A program made the translations under genes and the position numbers. Under the pieces are notes generated by a model. It was not told the DNA's origin and searched no databases. It worked only from the letters and a program-made list of their open reading frames with translations. This document shows positions 1-12,182 of a stretch of 64,000 nt of DNA, in pieces. The DNA is from Armillaria gallica (Eukaryota; Basidiomycota; Agaricomycetes; Agaricales; Physalacriaceae), in assembly GCA_037576215.1 (NCBI GenBank), contig JBANDB010000001.1, forward strand, positions 434,001 through 498,000, in the 5' to 3' direction. Each line of letters begins with the position of its first letter. Position 1 is the stretch's first letter.

Positions 1-905
1 AAACGACGAGCATCATGTACCTGACCGGCCGAACCTTGGTTCACAGTTTTAGCATGTGCTTTCACGGCTTCATATCACCCTTTTCTCGATGTGACTCGAC
101 GAGCTTGTCACGGGCACTGATACCATCCTGTGTATCACAGACTAGTGGCTCGCCCGCCCACCTAACGGACTAGGTACGCACCCATCACTGGCTCATTTTG
201 ATGCTAATGAATTGATGCCGCAGATACGGCCTGAACCTCAAAAGCTCACTATGCCTATCTCCGAGCCTCACCAGATTGATTGACGCCACCACCATCACCA
301 GCCCGAACCGCCAGCGACCACATACGAGGTGAGCACATATATTGTGTTACCGGATCATCTCCAACTGATGAATCAACGTTGTGGATACTAGATCTCCAGG
401 CCCGAGCGTATCAAAACGTCCACGTCTTACATCAAAACTACGTTGGCGCTGCCACCACCAGCGATCGGGTGCGTCACTACTTCACCATCGCGAACGACGA
501 GACTCATAGCGAGTGCAGGTGCCAAATGGCTATGAGCGGGGCCCATCTTCCTTTCGCCATCTCAATGTCCGCCAGTCCCGCGAAAGGAAATATTTCAATG
601 GAATGGACATGTTGGCCCGGAAACAACGTGGAACACAATGTTGTCCATTGCATTTGAGGAAGGACGGTCTGTTTATACCTGTCTGCATAATCATCTCGTC
701 GGTGGTACCGTTGCACGGTGTTCCTCCTATATAAGGACCCCTCGGTTCGTTTAGCTTGCTTTTTTCCCAATCGTCTTCGGCCTTTATATATAGTCCGCGT
801 TACTCCAAACGACACCTATTTCATAACCTTAGGCTTACCGCGTCACATTGCTACCACATCCTCCGATCCTTGTCGTCTACCTTACCATGCGTCGTCTTAA
901 GTACT
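1..905. repeat. Duplicated relic block, copy 1
   Basis: This block matches 12183-13045 along most of its length with many substitutions and small indels, for example the shared stretch around GACCGGCCGAAC near both left ends. Near 330-450 it carries a decayed sequence resembling the first intron and second exon start of the GST at 17.2 kb. No intact gene is visible, and the open frames inside are not conserved between the two copies. Confidence 0.6.
230..460 (+). pseudogene. Very decayed GST exon 1/intron 1/exon 2 relic
   Basis: A GAGGTGAGCACATATATTG stretch aligns with the first intron of the GST at 17264, which begins GTACGCGTATAT. The following frame reads DLQARAYQNVHVL, a weak echo of the GST exon 2 start, LRNLPYQTVYVEL. 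The better preserved sister at 12.5 kb makes the link, because its intron begins GTACGCGTATAT exactly as in the intact gene. The assignment is an inference from short similarity. Confidence 0.35.
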
Positions 906-1001
906 TAGAGGCCGGAAATATGGATTGTGTACAATATCATCTTATAATAATCATACCTACCAAGGACAGGTGATCGTCTACATTCCCTTAGAGGTTAACG
1001 T

Positions 1002-2534
1002 TCATTCGTCCGAATCTGAGTCCGAGTCCGAGTCCGTATAAATCCGGGAAACGAACATTTTGGCAGGCAACGCCGTCTTAGCGGGAATCCTCACTGTTAG
1101 GACCGGATATCCTGTCTCCAGGACGGTCATGCACAGGTTCCTATGAGCCTCACTACGCCCAGCCTTATACGTCAGATCGACAGACTTCAAATGCTGTATA
1201 TGTGAAGTCGCTGACATGAGCTTCTGCAAGTCATCCGCGCCGTATCCTCTGTTCCCATATACGGCAGAGGTGAATGTCTCCAAGGAGGTGGGCATCACAG
1301 TCAGGAGGTTTTGACACTCCAAAGTGGATCGGGTTGCTCTTATTTCCAGTTTCTGGAGAGGGCATTTGGATCGTTCAATGAGCGCAGCAACACCCTGGGA
1401 GCCAGCACTGGTGGAAAAGCTCCGAAGACTGGGTAAAATGAGATGGCCTAGGATGGATGAGGTCACGCCGAACGTGCTGATTTCCAAGGATACAAGACGC
1501 GGAGCTGTGATTGCCATTGTATTCGGGGGAATGGTGTCCATCGAGGAAGCGCACATCTCCCAGTGTTCGATAGACGATTGGATACGTTTCAGGAAAGAGA
1601 AATTTTTTCGTTCCCCGACCGAGAGCTGACGTGGGTATATGACACTCTTGATTTGAGGCCAGGGAAGGTTACAGCGCCCCAATATGTTGATATCACCGCC
1701 GACTGTACGTAGCGATGGGGCGTTACGGAATGTGAAGAAGGAGTCTCCAGTCGTTGGAGAGGATGGAATTGACGGCATGATATATAGCGCGCCGAGAATG
1801 GGGAGAGATCCTTCAATGTGGGCGATTTGAGACATGCAGACCTCGGGAATCGACAAAAAGAGCGTCTTCCATCGCAGGCATGACGATATGAGGACTTCGG
1901 TGATGGGAGGGAGGTCCTTCATTGGGGATACTGTGAATGTGACTTTCAGCGCGTGTGTACCTGAGCGGTGGAGCTGTAGATTTAGCGTGCGAATGGATTT
2001 CCGAGGCTTCTTATCTCGGACGTGGAGGTGTATGTTGGACCAAAGACGGGGAGAGGATAGCGATATGGCACGCCATTTGCTGCAGACCTTCGATAGCGTC
2101 CATGGACACTGTGAAGGATCCAAGGAACTCTTCGGGCGGGACGGCGTCGCATCCAAGAATCTAGAAGCTTCGTTCCCCGTGCCGTTTTCGTCGATGCAAC
2201 GGAGAAATATCTCAGACAGAACTTCTGGCGGGACTCGTCTGATTGGATGCAGCGCCTTCTTGTACTGTGCGATATCCGTCGTAAGTGTGGACAGTAGGGT
2301 GGACAGAGGTTTCTGGGCAGCGAAGAGTGCTGCACGGTGAGCGTCGAGTTCTTCGAGCAACTTCTGCTTGCCGGCTATGTATCCTTTCAAAAAAATTAAG
2401 TCGGTGTCGGTAGGTGCATCGTTGGACTGAAGCAGCTGTGGAAGACGCCCTTCCAGTGGTGGCCCTTGGTCGGCGACACGACTATTGAGCTTGCATCCAC
2501 ACTTGCGGCACGGACATATGGGGTCGGGAGGCAT
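1002..2534 (-). CDS. F-box domain protein
   Basis: The protein is 510 aa in a single open exon with an ATG at 2534. Residues 1-20 hold a small Cys cluster (C-P-C-R-K-C-G-C). Residues about 44-95 are helical and charged. Residues 98-113 (IRRVPPEVLSEIFLRC) and 144-168 (PWTLSKVCSKWRAISL...LWSNI) are the two halves of the degenerate F-box typical of the large Agaricomycete F-box families. The remainder looks like irregular leucine-rich repeats. F-box proteins normally bring substrates to an SCF ubiquitin ligase through Skp1; the substrate here is unknown. The C-terminus is an acidic DS repeat ending DSDSDSDSDE, encoded by a hexamer microsatellite at about 1011-1036. No frameshift or premature stop is seen, so it is probably functional. 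Its start region faces the non-coding 2.5-3.3 kb stretch. Confidence 0.93.
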   Translation of the reverse strand: MPPDPICPCRKCGCKLNSRVADQGPPLEGRLPQLLQSNDAPTDTDLIFLKGYIAGKQKLLEELDAHRAALFAAQKPLSTLLSTLTTDIAQYKKALHPIRRVPPEVLSEIFLRCIDENGTGNEASRFLDATPSRPKSSLDPSQCPWTLSKVCSKWRAISLSSPRLWSNIHLHVRDKKPRKSIRTLNLQLHRSGTHALKVTFTVSPMKDLPPITEVLISSCLRWKTLFLSIPEVCMSQIAHIEGSLPILGALYIMPSIPSSPTTGDSFFTFRNAPSLRTVGGDINILGRCNLPWPQIKSVIYPRQLSVGERKNFSFLKRIQSSIEHWEMCASSMDTIPPNTMAITAPRLVSLEISTFGVTSSILGHLILPSLRSFSTSAGSQGVAALIERSKCPLQKLEIRATRSTLECQNLLTVMPTSLETFTSAVYGNRGYGADDLQKLMSATSHIQHLKSVDLTYKAGRSEAHRNLCMTVLETGYPVLTVRIPAKTALPAKMFVSRIYTDSDSDSDSDE

Positions 2535-3350
2535 CAGGGTAGCTTCGCTGTTAATTCAGTGAATTGGCTATCCCAGCGAGTAAATTTTAGGCTGAACAGA
2601 CGACTGACTTTGGTCCTTAGCACAGAGGGGCGAAAGGCTTGAATAATGCAAAGTATGTGATACACTATAAAAGTGAATGATGAGTGATGAAAAAAAGGGA
2701 GGAAAACTGACGCGGCGACGGGCGCATGAAGCGCTTGCAAGAGATGTTGATATTGGAAATTGCGCTGGCTTCGGCAGCATTCGGCCCGGTGTTTCTTCAA
2801 ACTTCCACCATGAGTTACGCGTATACGGTATTCCTCTTCTGCATCTATATTGCTGATATTTCTACGTTCAATGTTAAGCATAGCTATGGTCCTTTTCCCC
2901 GTCGTAACCGCGAATTTGATTAATTTCTATCTCAAGGTGTCATGAATTGCCCATCCGAAATGGATCCTCCCAGTTGATATTTCTCAATGTTCGAGACTAG
3001 ATCTGTCTCGTGGTAAGTACGGACAAAGCATAGAGTTAAGAGTTTAGCCAACCGATATATGGGGACACATCAGTTCCATCCCCAAAGCCGGGCTATCCGG
3101 GAAAGAATCGAGGGAATATCATCGAAATACTTATGCGACATCTTCCGAAACGAAAGCCTCATTCCGAATTGGTGGCTGTTTGAATATGAAGAACTTCGTG
3201 GGAGTATGGTTAGCGCCAGCTGGAATACAAAAATTACAACATCTCCCATTTCTCGGGGAGGATGGGAATGCTTCTAAATACGGGAGGCACATAAAACGGG
3301 CACAAGACGTAAATTCGGTGTTTTGTGGGACAGACCTATCACGAAATTTT
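2535..3350. other. Intergenic region upstream of the F-box gene
   Basis: I see no supported gene. The first 150 bases upstream of the F-box ATG are presumably its promoter. Short open frames overlap on both strands without domain signatures. Confidence 0.5.
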
Positions 3351-4140
3351 TAGAGACCTGCAAGCCAGCTTGAGATGCGAACTGTTCCAACTTCCGGCAA
3401 TCGATTGCGAGAGTGAAGTAAATTACCGGTATAAAGTTCTTTCCGGTTATCTCGCATTTCTCATTATAAGCGCCTCGCCGACGTTGTCGCAAAAACCTGG
3501 AAGGTTACGGCCGGAAATCAAAGCTGTTTGATTAGGCCCCTCGCGCGTTCGCACGACGGTAGATCAACGCCATCCAGGTCGATCACATAGTGAGGCCCTT
3601 GATGGCAACTCCCTCGAGAACAATACGACCAAACGACGATCAATCCTTGCCAGTGACCCGTGCAGACCGAGGGCGCACAGCCGTTCTCCTACCGCACTGT
3701 AGTGAACGACCTCAGTTCGAACCTGGACCAACTCGGACCTCAGGTCACCCCAATCTATCCGAGCCGAGCTGAGAAAAGAAACCAAATGGCCTTTGCTACT
3801 TTGAAAGACCTCATCCATCATCATCATTGTCACATTTCCTGACATGCCAGTCCGCTGTAGAGACGGCCGTAGCGTAGAGTACACTTTTTGAATTCGAAGG
3901 CACATGGGTGCAATTGACGCCGATCAAACAGATCGTCGAGCGCTTCGCAGGAGATGAATTCAGACTCTTACATACAGTGAAATGATGACTCCTAGCTAAA
4001 ATCGGACATGATATCCACAGGATTTTCTATCAGTACTTCATTGAAATACTGAAGAATATTCTTTGGTCGAGAATTCGCTGTAATGATGGTCCAAGTCTAT
4101 CCAGTAATACTAAATAATGATTGACAGGGTAAATTATCAT

Positions 4141-4667
4141 TTATTGACGTCCGTGGTATCGCGTTTCCAGATCACAGGAGGGACAATACCCGTAGATATT
4201 GGGGGCTATCATAGATATTAGCACGAAAGAACAAGAAAATCGCAACGCATACAATACTGCTCGGGATAACGAAGGCTGAAGAATTTAATTTAGGACTCGA
4301 CGGCAATTTGGGTAAGCCTGCAGAGACGTACTATTGCCAGCAGGTACGCAGACAAACTGGCGGTTTGCAGCTCGCAGGATGGAAGAGACTAAACTTGCAG
4401 TTAGCCTTTTCACATCGAATCTAGAAAAAGGTGGTATTGAATGCGAAGACTGAGGACAATATTGGAGAACATTTATCGTACAATTTCTTCAAGCTAAGTT
4501 AACGGTGTTATAACCATGGTTAGTAAAGGAGGGCTACGTCGGTATGCAAAGGACGTACGAGGTTGACGGTGTGGCCACATCTGAGGTAGACATTCCTAAC
4601 ACTGTATGAGGCTGGTGAGCAGAGTAGTACAACAGCGAGGATCTTCTTACTGGCGACGGCGGCACAT
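4141..4667 (-). CDS. P1: small Cys/His-rich protein, six exons
   Basis: This is an intact gene of 82 aa reconstructed from six exons: 4667-4651, 4601-4559, 4493-4482 (12-nt micro-exon, LEEI), 4420-4332, 4275-4253 and 4205-4141. All five introns (47-65 nt) are GT-AG. The protein starts MCRRRHVRNVYLRCGHTVNL and continues with IRC-x4-CKFSLFHPASCKPP, TCWQYLRYPEQYSPN and CPSC, ending DLETRYHGRQ. The regular Cys/His spacing (C-G-H, C-x4-C, H-x3-C-x4-C-x3-C, C-x2-C) suggests a small zinc-binding fold. There is no signal peptide or membrane segment. I recall similar short CWQYR-PEQY proteins as uncharacterised in agaric genomes but cannot check that here. A TATA-like box lies 70 nt upstream. P1 and P3 form one subfamily (VRNVYLRCGHTVNL), and P4-P8 the other. 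Confidence 0.87.
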
Positions 4668-4736
4668 AATGGATAGTGAAGGTAAATGAGGTCGAAAGTG
4701 GCTGAGAAGATGAAGGGCACTACAGATGGTACTCAC

Positions 4737-4744
4737 TTTATAAA
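4737..4744 (-). promoter_or_regulatory. TATA-like box of P1
   Basis: TTTATAAA lies 70 nt before the P1 ATG on the minus strand. The same octamer or TTTATAAG sits 79-90 nt upstream of P4-P8, so its position is conserved across copies. Confidence 0.6.
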
Positions 4745-7700
4745 CGAAGGTAATCAATTGGGCTGACTTAAGTGTGGACAGTTAATACCGCTGACAGATA
4801 GTGTCAGTGGGTCAAACTTTCGTAGTAGTAGTAGTAGTAAGCTGCATCAGCGGAAGAGGCGGGAGTGTTGCCGAGGATCAGGAAGTTCAGTCAAAGATGA
4901 ATACCTCATTCGACGGTGAGCGATTAATTTGGTGTTTCATTATTTCTGTATTCAGGCACTATCAAGTACCCTTTTCTGTAAGAACATTGACCCAAAGATT
5001 AGCCTAAGATACTAGATCAAGGACAGCCGTTGGTAGTGGTACTTATTTTCCAAATAGACTTGACATACAACAAAGAGGTACACCTGCAAGCCAGAAAAAG
5101 GCAGATTGATCAGTCTTGGCAGGGACCTCTGGAATGTACGAACGAGTGATTCATACTAATTTCGACCCATGTTGATATTCCCAAGTCGCGAACTGGAGCA
5201 GTATGTCGACGTAAAGCGCCCTGAGTCATTGCTAGTCCAGCGTGTAGACTCTGCGACCATGTTGGTCTCAGGGTCTCAGGGCATTTTGAATACAGTTCGA
5301 AGAACAGCAAAAAGAAAATGCAGCACATAACGATAGAACATTATAATAGGGCGCCTTTTTCCGGGACGTCATAGCAATGTAGTCGTCACCTAAAGCATCC
5401 GTCAGGAAAAAGAATCGGTTCTGTGTTTCGTAGTAAAAACCTACGAGAAAAAGTTTGCCCTGTCCCAGCAATTCACCGGAAAACGAGTTTGACAAATACA
5501 ATCAATTTCATTCAGCTTCTTTCCGATCATCTCGTTAGTTTTACGGACGTGGTTACCAGAATCTCAGCTGAAATACAGACACTGGAAAGGTTGAACTGAA
5601 GACATAGAGCTCATGCCTTGTAGTCTATGGAGGGAGACGGACAGACTGGCACCGGAAGTCAAAACAGGTCAATGAGCTGAGTAAGTTCCCTGAAACCGTC
5701 AGTCCATCTGTCCATCTAGGTTTTTTAGAATGTCAACAGCGGGTTTGTAACCGATGTCCCTCGTGCAAAGTACCACATGGTAAAGAACAATAGGTCCGCA
5801 CAGACCCAGAAATAACAAGCAACCTAGAACAAATCTAGAATGTGAAGTCAAAAATCCTGGTCATATTTTACGATGATAGATCAACCACCATACAGTCTAT
5901 GCGCAGAAACGGCCCGAAGCGGCTCAATCGTTCAAGAGGGGACTTGAGCGCTGAGAAGTTTCAAGCCGCTATTTCTGTTGACTGGCCCAACTGTATAGAA
6001 AGAGAAGATTGCTCTATTGACAGCGAAGCACGGGGAGATGATAGGCCAACTCCGAGTCCCCAAGCGAAGATGAACATATCACACATTTGCACAGACCTAA
6101 AGTAGGTGAAGATAGTCCGGCAAGTGCGAGGCAATCACCGGCATAGAGACCCAGTAAACAGGAGGCTATTTATTGTTCGTGGAAGAAGCCAGCGTGAGAC
6201 GCAGCATTCTGATCAGTGTAAGAAAGCGGAGGCCGAGAGTGTTGGGGCAGACATGCACTTGTATTTGAACCATGCCCTGAGCCAACGGGACCAGATATAC
6301 GTGCCGAGAGTGATCCTGCTATGAAGTTCAGAGTGAAGAATTAACATTCCCGGCAACTCACCGATAAACTGACCGGCAACTAACCCACGTGCACATTCAC
6401 CTTTGACTCTTGACCGCCACTGCGGCCACTACGGCCGAGTCACCGCCACTGTGAAAGATTTCTATCCTCGGCAGCCTTAAGCATAGCGGCGGTGATATTC
6501 TCTGGGGATGCGGTAGCTACAGTGTCCTTCGTATCTGAGTAAAGCGAATTGCCTTTCTCTTGGTCGCCGACCATGGAGCACATTCGGATAGTCGCCATAT
6601 TCTACAAGATTTGCTTGGTTTACTGTGTATCACCTGCACAGCGACCGGAATCATAAGCACCCATACTAGGGAAGACTGGGAACGAAAGGGCATATGGCAC
6701 ATAGGCTGGACCAAAGCTGGTATCAGCGACTTTCTCAGAAAACAGTCGGCGTTGGTGACCCCTGCGCTAAAGAGGTTGAAAGGACCTGAAGACGTACACT
6801 TCAATCCCTTTTTTGCACCTCAAACTTGCGGAAGGATATGTTTCATTGAGATATGCTGCTGGCATAGCTGAGTCAGAGACGATGGCACCAGCAGAGCCAT
6901 CTGCAATGATGGTGTCAGTGTAGAAGGGCGTCATTACGCCGTCGAACTAAGTACTTGCTTGATACTGGCTAGCGACATGACATTTAGAGCACTATCGTCT
7001 TCGAAAGGTGTTCTGGCACAATCGCATTACTTCCTTGCGCTCTGTGATAGTACTTCATCGTTTTTGTACTCGATGAGTATTCGAAGTCCTAGGAGTCAGA
7101 ACTCAGCAACTCAGCAGCATCAACCTTCAACACTTCGACCTTGGCCCTGAGGTGCAAGCCTAATCAAAATGTGAACTGTTTTGAAATTTGACTTCCCTAA
7201 ATTACTGGTTATCTCGCACTTCTCACACTCACCGCTGAACGAAAGTCGCTGAAAGGATACAACCGGCAATCAAAGCTGTTTGATCGGGCTAGCACCCGCG
7301 CGTTCGCAAGTCCAAGTCCTTAATTATATAACGCCCTTGATAGTAACTGCCTCGAGAACCAGAGGACCAATTTCAAACAACGCTCAATGCTTGCTAGTGC
7401 TTTGTAAATGGTGCACAGGTCGTACAGTCGTTTCCTTACCACAACAGTGACCGCCGTTCGAATTTGTCAATGTCTGGGAAAGTCTATTTGAACCTGGACG
7501 ACTGTCTCAATCTGCCCGGAGAAAGCAAATAGCCTTTTGAATTCGGAATTCGGAATTCGGGTCCTGCTCATCATTATCTCATCTCATCTCATCATCATAT
7601 TACCTGTAGAGACCTTTGTGGCGTACAGTACACTTTTTTTGAATCCGAGGGCACATGTGGCAAATGCAATTGACACTGATCAGGGACGCGGTGATCGTTC

Positions 7701-7888
7701 ATAGGACTCCGTACACAGATCATTGAGCGCTTCGCAGGAGATGATTCATGAATTCAGACCCTTACTTCTGGCGAAAATGATGATTCGTAGCTCTCTACAG
7801 GGCTTTTACTAGTGTTTTCATCAAAAAAGGTAATATTGTTTGGGTCAAAGCTCGTTGTCGTACTACTGGCGGAGTACATTATTGTTCA

Positions 7889-8759
7889 TCAACGCCCGTG
7901 GCATTGCATTTCCCGGTCACAAGCGGGGCAATACCGACGGATGTTTGGGGCTATCGTAGGTGTTAAAGTGAGAGAACAGGAAAATCGGAAGCCATACAAT
8001 ACTGCTCTGGATAGCGAAGGTTGGAGACTTTAGTTTAGGACTCGAAGGTGATTTGGGTAAGCCCGCAGAGACGTACTATTGCTAACAGGTGCGCAGACAA
8101 ACCGGTTTGTGGCTTGCAAGATGGAAGGGACTAAACTTGCAGTTAGCCTTTTTACATCGAATCTAGAAAAAGGTGGTATTGATTGCGAAGACTGAGGATG
8201 ATATTGGAGGACATTTATCGTACAATTTCTTCAGGCTAAGTTAGCCGTGATTAGTGAAGGCGGGTTACATCGGAATGTAAAGGACGTATGAGGTTGACAG
8301 TATGACCACATCTAAGGTAGACATTCCTAACACTGTATAAGGGACGGCGATGAGTGGGGTCTGCGGGCCGGTTTCTCCGAAATCGCATTCCTCAATTCTG
8401 GGAATGTTAATTAGAAATCTGCCATTCGATTCACGACTGTTACTCAAGCAGCACTGTGGTTCTCGGGGAATGCACCCTAATTGACACCATTTCATGCTTC
8501 TCGAAGACAACTCTGATTTCCAACATTTCCCATCCGAATCATTGGAGATAGCTTGATGCGTCGTCGCCGGAACATTCTTGTAAGGAAGCGTGGTTATTTT
8601 CGATCTGGAAGCACGAAGTTGCACAATGGTAAGCATTCAATATTCATGCATCAGACCACTTCAGTGTTCTGTTGAACTGAGATTCTACTCCCACCCGCGT
8701 CGCCTCGTAATTACGCAGAAAAGGCAGTGAATAGTTACTCACTGGCGGCGATGACACAT
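7889..8759 (-). pseudogene. P2: decayed copy of the small Cys-rich gene
   Basis: All six exons can be aligned to P1 but the copy is broken in several independent ways. The Trp codon of CWQ is TAG, so the frame reads TC-stop-Q. The donor of intron 2 is AT instead of GT and the acceptor of intron 4 is AA instead of AG. A conserved Cys is His (SHKP for SCKP), one codon is missing before VCLRTC, and a Pro in FHPAS is Leu. Intron 1 is about 410 nt (8333-8742) against 49-57 nt in the other copies, owing to an insertion of about 355 bases with no open frame. The micro-exon (PEEI) survives at about 8232. The start codon (8759) and last exon remain readable. It is the only clearly dead member of the family in the window. 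Confidence 0.85.
8345..8722. other. Insertion inside P2 intron 1
   Basis: About 355 bases are present here that are absent from intron 1 of every other P gene. I found no convincing terminal repeats and no target duplication, so the nature of the insert is unknown. Confidence 0.5.
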
Positions 8760-11600
8760 AGTGCATAGCAAAACTGAGGGTGTGGTGTGAGTTCGAAGGT
8801 GGTTGAGAAGATGGAAGATACTAGAGACGTCAGAAAATAGACTGACTTATGGGCAATTAAGACCGCTGGCAGAGAGTGTCAATGTGCCGGGCTTTCATGG
8901 TCATAGTAGCAAGTTGTATCAGCAGAAGAGCTCGGAGCGCGTTTCAAAGGATCAGGAAGGTCAGTCAAAGACGAATACCTCATTCGACGGTGAGCGAGAA
9001 ATTTAGTGTTCCATTGTTGCTATATTCAGGTACTATCAAGTACCTGTTTCTGTAAGAACGTTGACCCAAAGGATGATACTATACCTAGTAGCCTAAGATA
9101 CTAGATCAAGGACGGCCGTTGGTAGCGGTATTTTCCAAACAGACTCGACATACGGCAAAAATGTACACCTGCAAGCCGAAAAAAGGTAGATCAATCAGTC
9201 TTGGCAGGGACTTCGGAATGCACGAACATTCATATTGATCTTGACCCATATTGATATTCACAAATCGCGAACTGGAGCAGTCTGTGGTGATGTAGCGCCG
9301 TGAGCCATTGCGATTCCGAATTAAACGTCACCATCCAGCGAGTATACTCTGAGGCCGTACCGGTCTCAGGGTCTCAGGGCAGTTTTGATTACAGTTCGAA
9401 GAAGAGCGAAAAGAAAGGCAGCAGATAAGAATAGAACATTGTAACAGCGCACCTCTTCTCAGGACGTCGTAGCAATGTAGCAGTCATCTAAAGGATCTGT
9501 AGAGGAGAAGATTCTGGTTCTGTGTTTTGTAGCAAAAACCTACGAGGAAGGTTTGCGTTGTCCCAGCAATTCACTCGCAAACGAGTCGGGTAAATATAGT
9601 CAATTTCGTTCAGCTTCTTTTCAATCATCTCGCAGTTTCAACAGAAGGTAGTTACCGGAATCTCGGCCGAAGTTTAGACACCGGAAATGTTTAACAGAAG
9701 ACATAGAAACGATGCCATGTAGCCTATAGAGGGAGACAGTAGACAAGCTAGCGCTAGCAATCAAAACAGTTCGATGAATAGTAAGTTCCCTGAAACCGCC
9801 AGTCCATCTGTCCATCAACGTTTTTTGAGATGCTAGTAGTATTTCTTAATCAGCGTCCTTCGTAGAAAGCACCACATGCTGCAGAACAATAGGTCCGCAC
9901 AACCACAGAGATAACAACCGATTTAGAACAAATCTAGAATGTCAAGTAAAAAATGCTGGTCATACGCAAGATGATAAATCATGCATCATGTTCCATCATG
10001 CAGGCTATACGCAGAAGCGGCTCAATCGTCCAAGAGGGGACTTGGGCGCTCGGAAGTTTCAAGCCGCTATTTCTGTTAACTGGCCTAACTGTATAGAAAG
10101 AGAAGATTGCTCTATTGACGGCGAAGCACGGAAAGATGATAGGCCAAGTCCAAATTCCCAGGCGAAGACGAGCAGTAGATAGTATCACATTTGCACAGAC
10201 CCTAAGTACGCGGAAATAGTCTTCCAAGTGCGGGGCGATTACCGGCATAAAAATTCAATGAACAGCAAGCTATTTCGGGCTGGTAGAAGAAGCCAGCGTG
10301 CAACCAGCGTGAGACGCAGCACTCTGATTGGTGTAGGAAAGCGCTAAGTGTGGCCAGCCGAAGGGGTCGGGGGATATGCATTTAGCATTGACTCACGCCC
10401 TGTAGAGTCCATACCGAGGATTATGCAACAAAACGCTAGTTTGAAGAAGAGTTCCATTGAAGTTCAGAGGGAGGGATATAAAAAGGAAAACCCTAACTGC
10501 AGACACAAGTCAATTAGCCCAACACAGGGTGCAACAGTACCGTAAATGTCCGTTACTGTACTCCACATCATATGCCAAGATACCAGTAGAAACCAGATTA
10601 ATGAGCGGATGGGCTGGGGCAAGAGGGAAGGAGGGAGCCTGAGGACCTGTACCTCCACCGCGTCTTAGTAGATATTGTACTTGTGGCGGTTGATAAAATG
10701 CTAATCCAAAAAGAAATCCGGCAACAACGGTAAATGGACCGGCAACGGACCCACGTGCACAGTCACTGGTGACTTAACTGAGACTCTCCTTCACTCTTCA
10801 CCTGTTCACCACCGCTACGGCGTAATCGCCACTGTGAAAGATTTCTATCCTCGGCAGTCTTAAGTGTAGCGGCGATGGATATTTGCCGGAGATGCGGTAG
10901 TATCCTTCGTATTTGGGTAAAGCAAATTGTCTTTTGCGTCGTGAAAACTCATCATTAGACACAGAATATGGTTACAATGTATAAATTCAATCTTCTATAT
11001 TCCTCGTTGGAGCAGAGGAGAGACAGGCTGGATGATTGACGACTTTGAGTCTCCGGGAAAAAATCGGTGTCGATGTCCAAGGCACAGGGAAAGTGGACAG
11101 GCATTCTACTTAGGAAAACCTGTAGATTGGTGCGTTGAGTTTCCTGTTTTCTCTCCCGATCTCATGACTTTGTATACAGCCATTGTTCAAGCCCCCTCTG
11201 CTACGCTAGCATCCACAACGACCGTCAATCCCCGTCTATCAGCTATGATATCGGCCCATCTAAAGGGTACCGTGGTGCACATCCTCGCCGCATTTTACGA
11301 GATTTTCTGGACGTGCTGTGTGACATCTATACTGCGACCAGAATCATGAGCACCCATACTAGGGAAAACTGGGAATGAAAAGGGCACAGCACGAATAGGC
11401 GACTTACTCAGAAAAAAATCCGCGTTGGTGACCACTGCGCTAAGGAGGTTACAACGACTTGCAGATGTGCGCGTCAATCCTTTTTCTTCTTTTTTGCACC
11501 TTAAACTCACGGCTGTCGCTAGCTGTCAGATCCACTTTACAATCATCGCCGAAGACTCGTATGCCCCGTGCGTAACTGAGAGAAACAGATTACGCTATCC

Positions 11601-12182
11601 AAAGCATGGAATATCGAATACTCTATGCACCAGAATCTACGTCGACGACGTCCACATGTCCCGGCTACAGTGCACCCACCACTAAGAGGACCTGCCGGTG
11701 CCACGATGACCAGTATCAGCTACGGTATTAACCGACAGGGTCTTTGAAAAGGCCGCGCAGAATCCGACATGCAATCTATGTTCAATCAGACGCAAATCTT
11801 CAGGCCGCAGTTGAAGTGGAGCATTACCCGAAATGTCGCTACTTTTTGCGAGATTTTTCGATACCCTGTTTGGCAGCTGTATCGACAGACATACATGGCA
11901 AAGCAAGAGTTTAGAGAGAGCAGGGAAAGCTGTGAACGGATAAGACATTGGGATTCGCTGCTATCGAGAGGACCTTCCTTTCGATGCCATGAGGTTGCTG
12001 GGGAGGAGAAAGAGCCATTATGGTCGACCCTCTCCGTAACGAAATCTTCGGTGACTACAAGTGTTGCGGGGCAGCGTTTCACCCCACTTATCGGGGAGAA
12101 TTACTGCTTGTTTAATCCGTTCGTTCTCTCTCTCTTTCACTCGTCGTTGGTGTCGCTTAACCTTGTCTTCATAGCCAATTAG
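11601..12182. other. Stretch with one unrecognised open frame (11769-12182, +)
   Basis: A 137-codon frame with an ATG runs from 11769 to 12182 but shows no domain signature, and overlapping frames are open on the other strand. It is listed only so that the stretch is described. It may be chance. Confidence 0.2.

Larger units (their letters stand above)
3351..7150. repeat. ~4 kb duplication, copy A (carries P1)
   Basis: The segment recurs at 7151-11600 in the same order. Shared landmarks include CAATCAAAGCTGTTTGAT (3517 and 7271), the P gene (4141 and 7889), the GGCTCAATCG-containing stretch (5930 and 10018) and CACCCATACTAGGGAA (6659 and 11350). Outside P1 I find no frame that stays open in both copies over a useful length. 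The flank 4.75-6.9 kb, downstream of the P1 promoter, has only short frames and a (GTA)n run near 4823. Confidence 0.75.
7151..11600. repeat. ~4 kb duplication, copy B (carries P2)
   Basis: This is the second copy of 3351-7150, diverged by many substitutions and indels. It starts with a short-tandem area at 7548-7600 (GAATTCG x3, then CATCT repeats) and includes the broken P2. The stretch 8.8-11.6 kb has no gene I can support. Confidence 0.75.
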
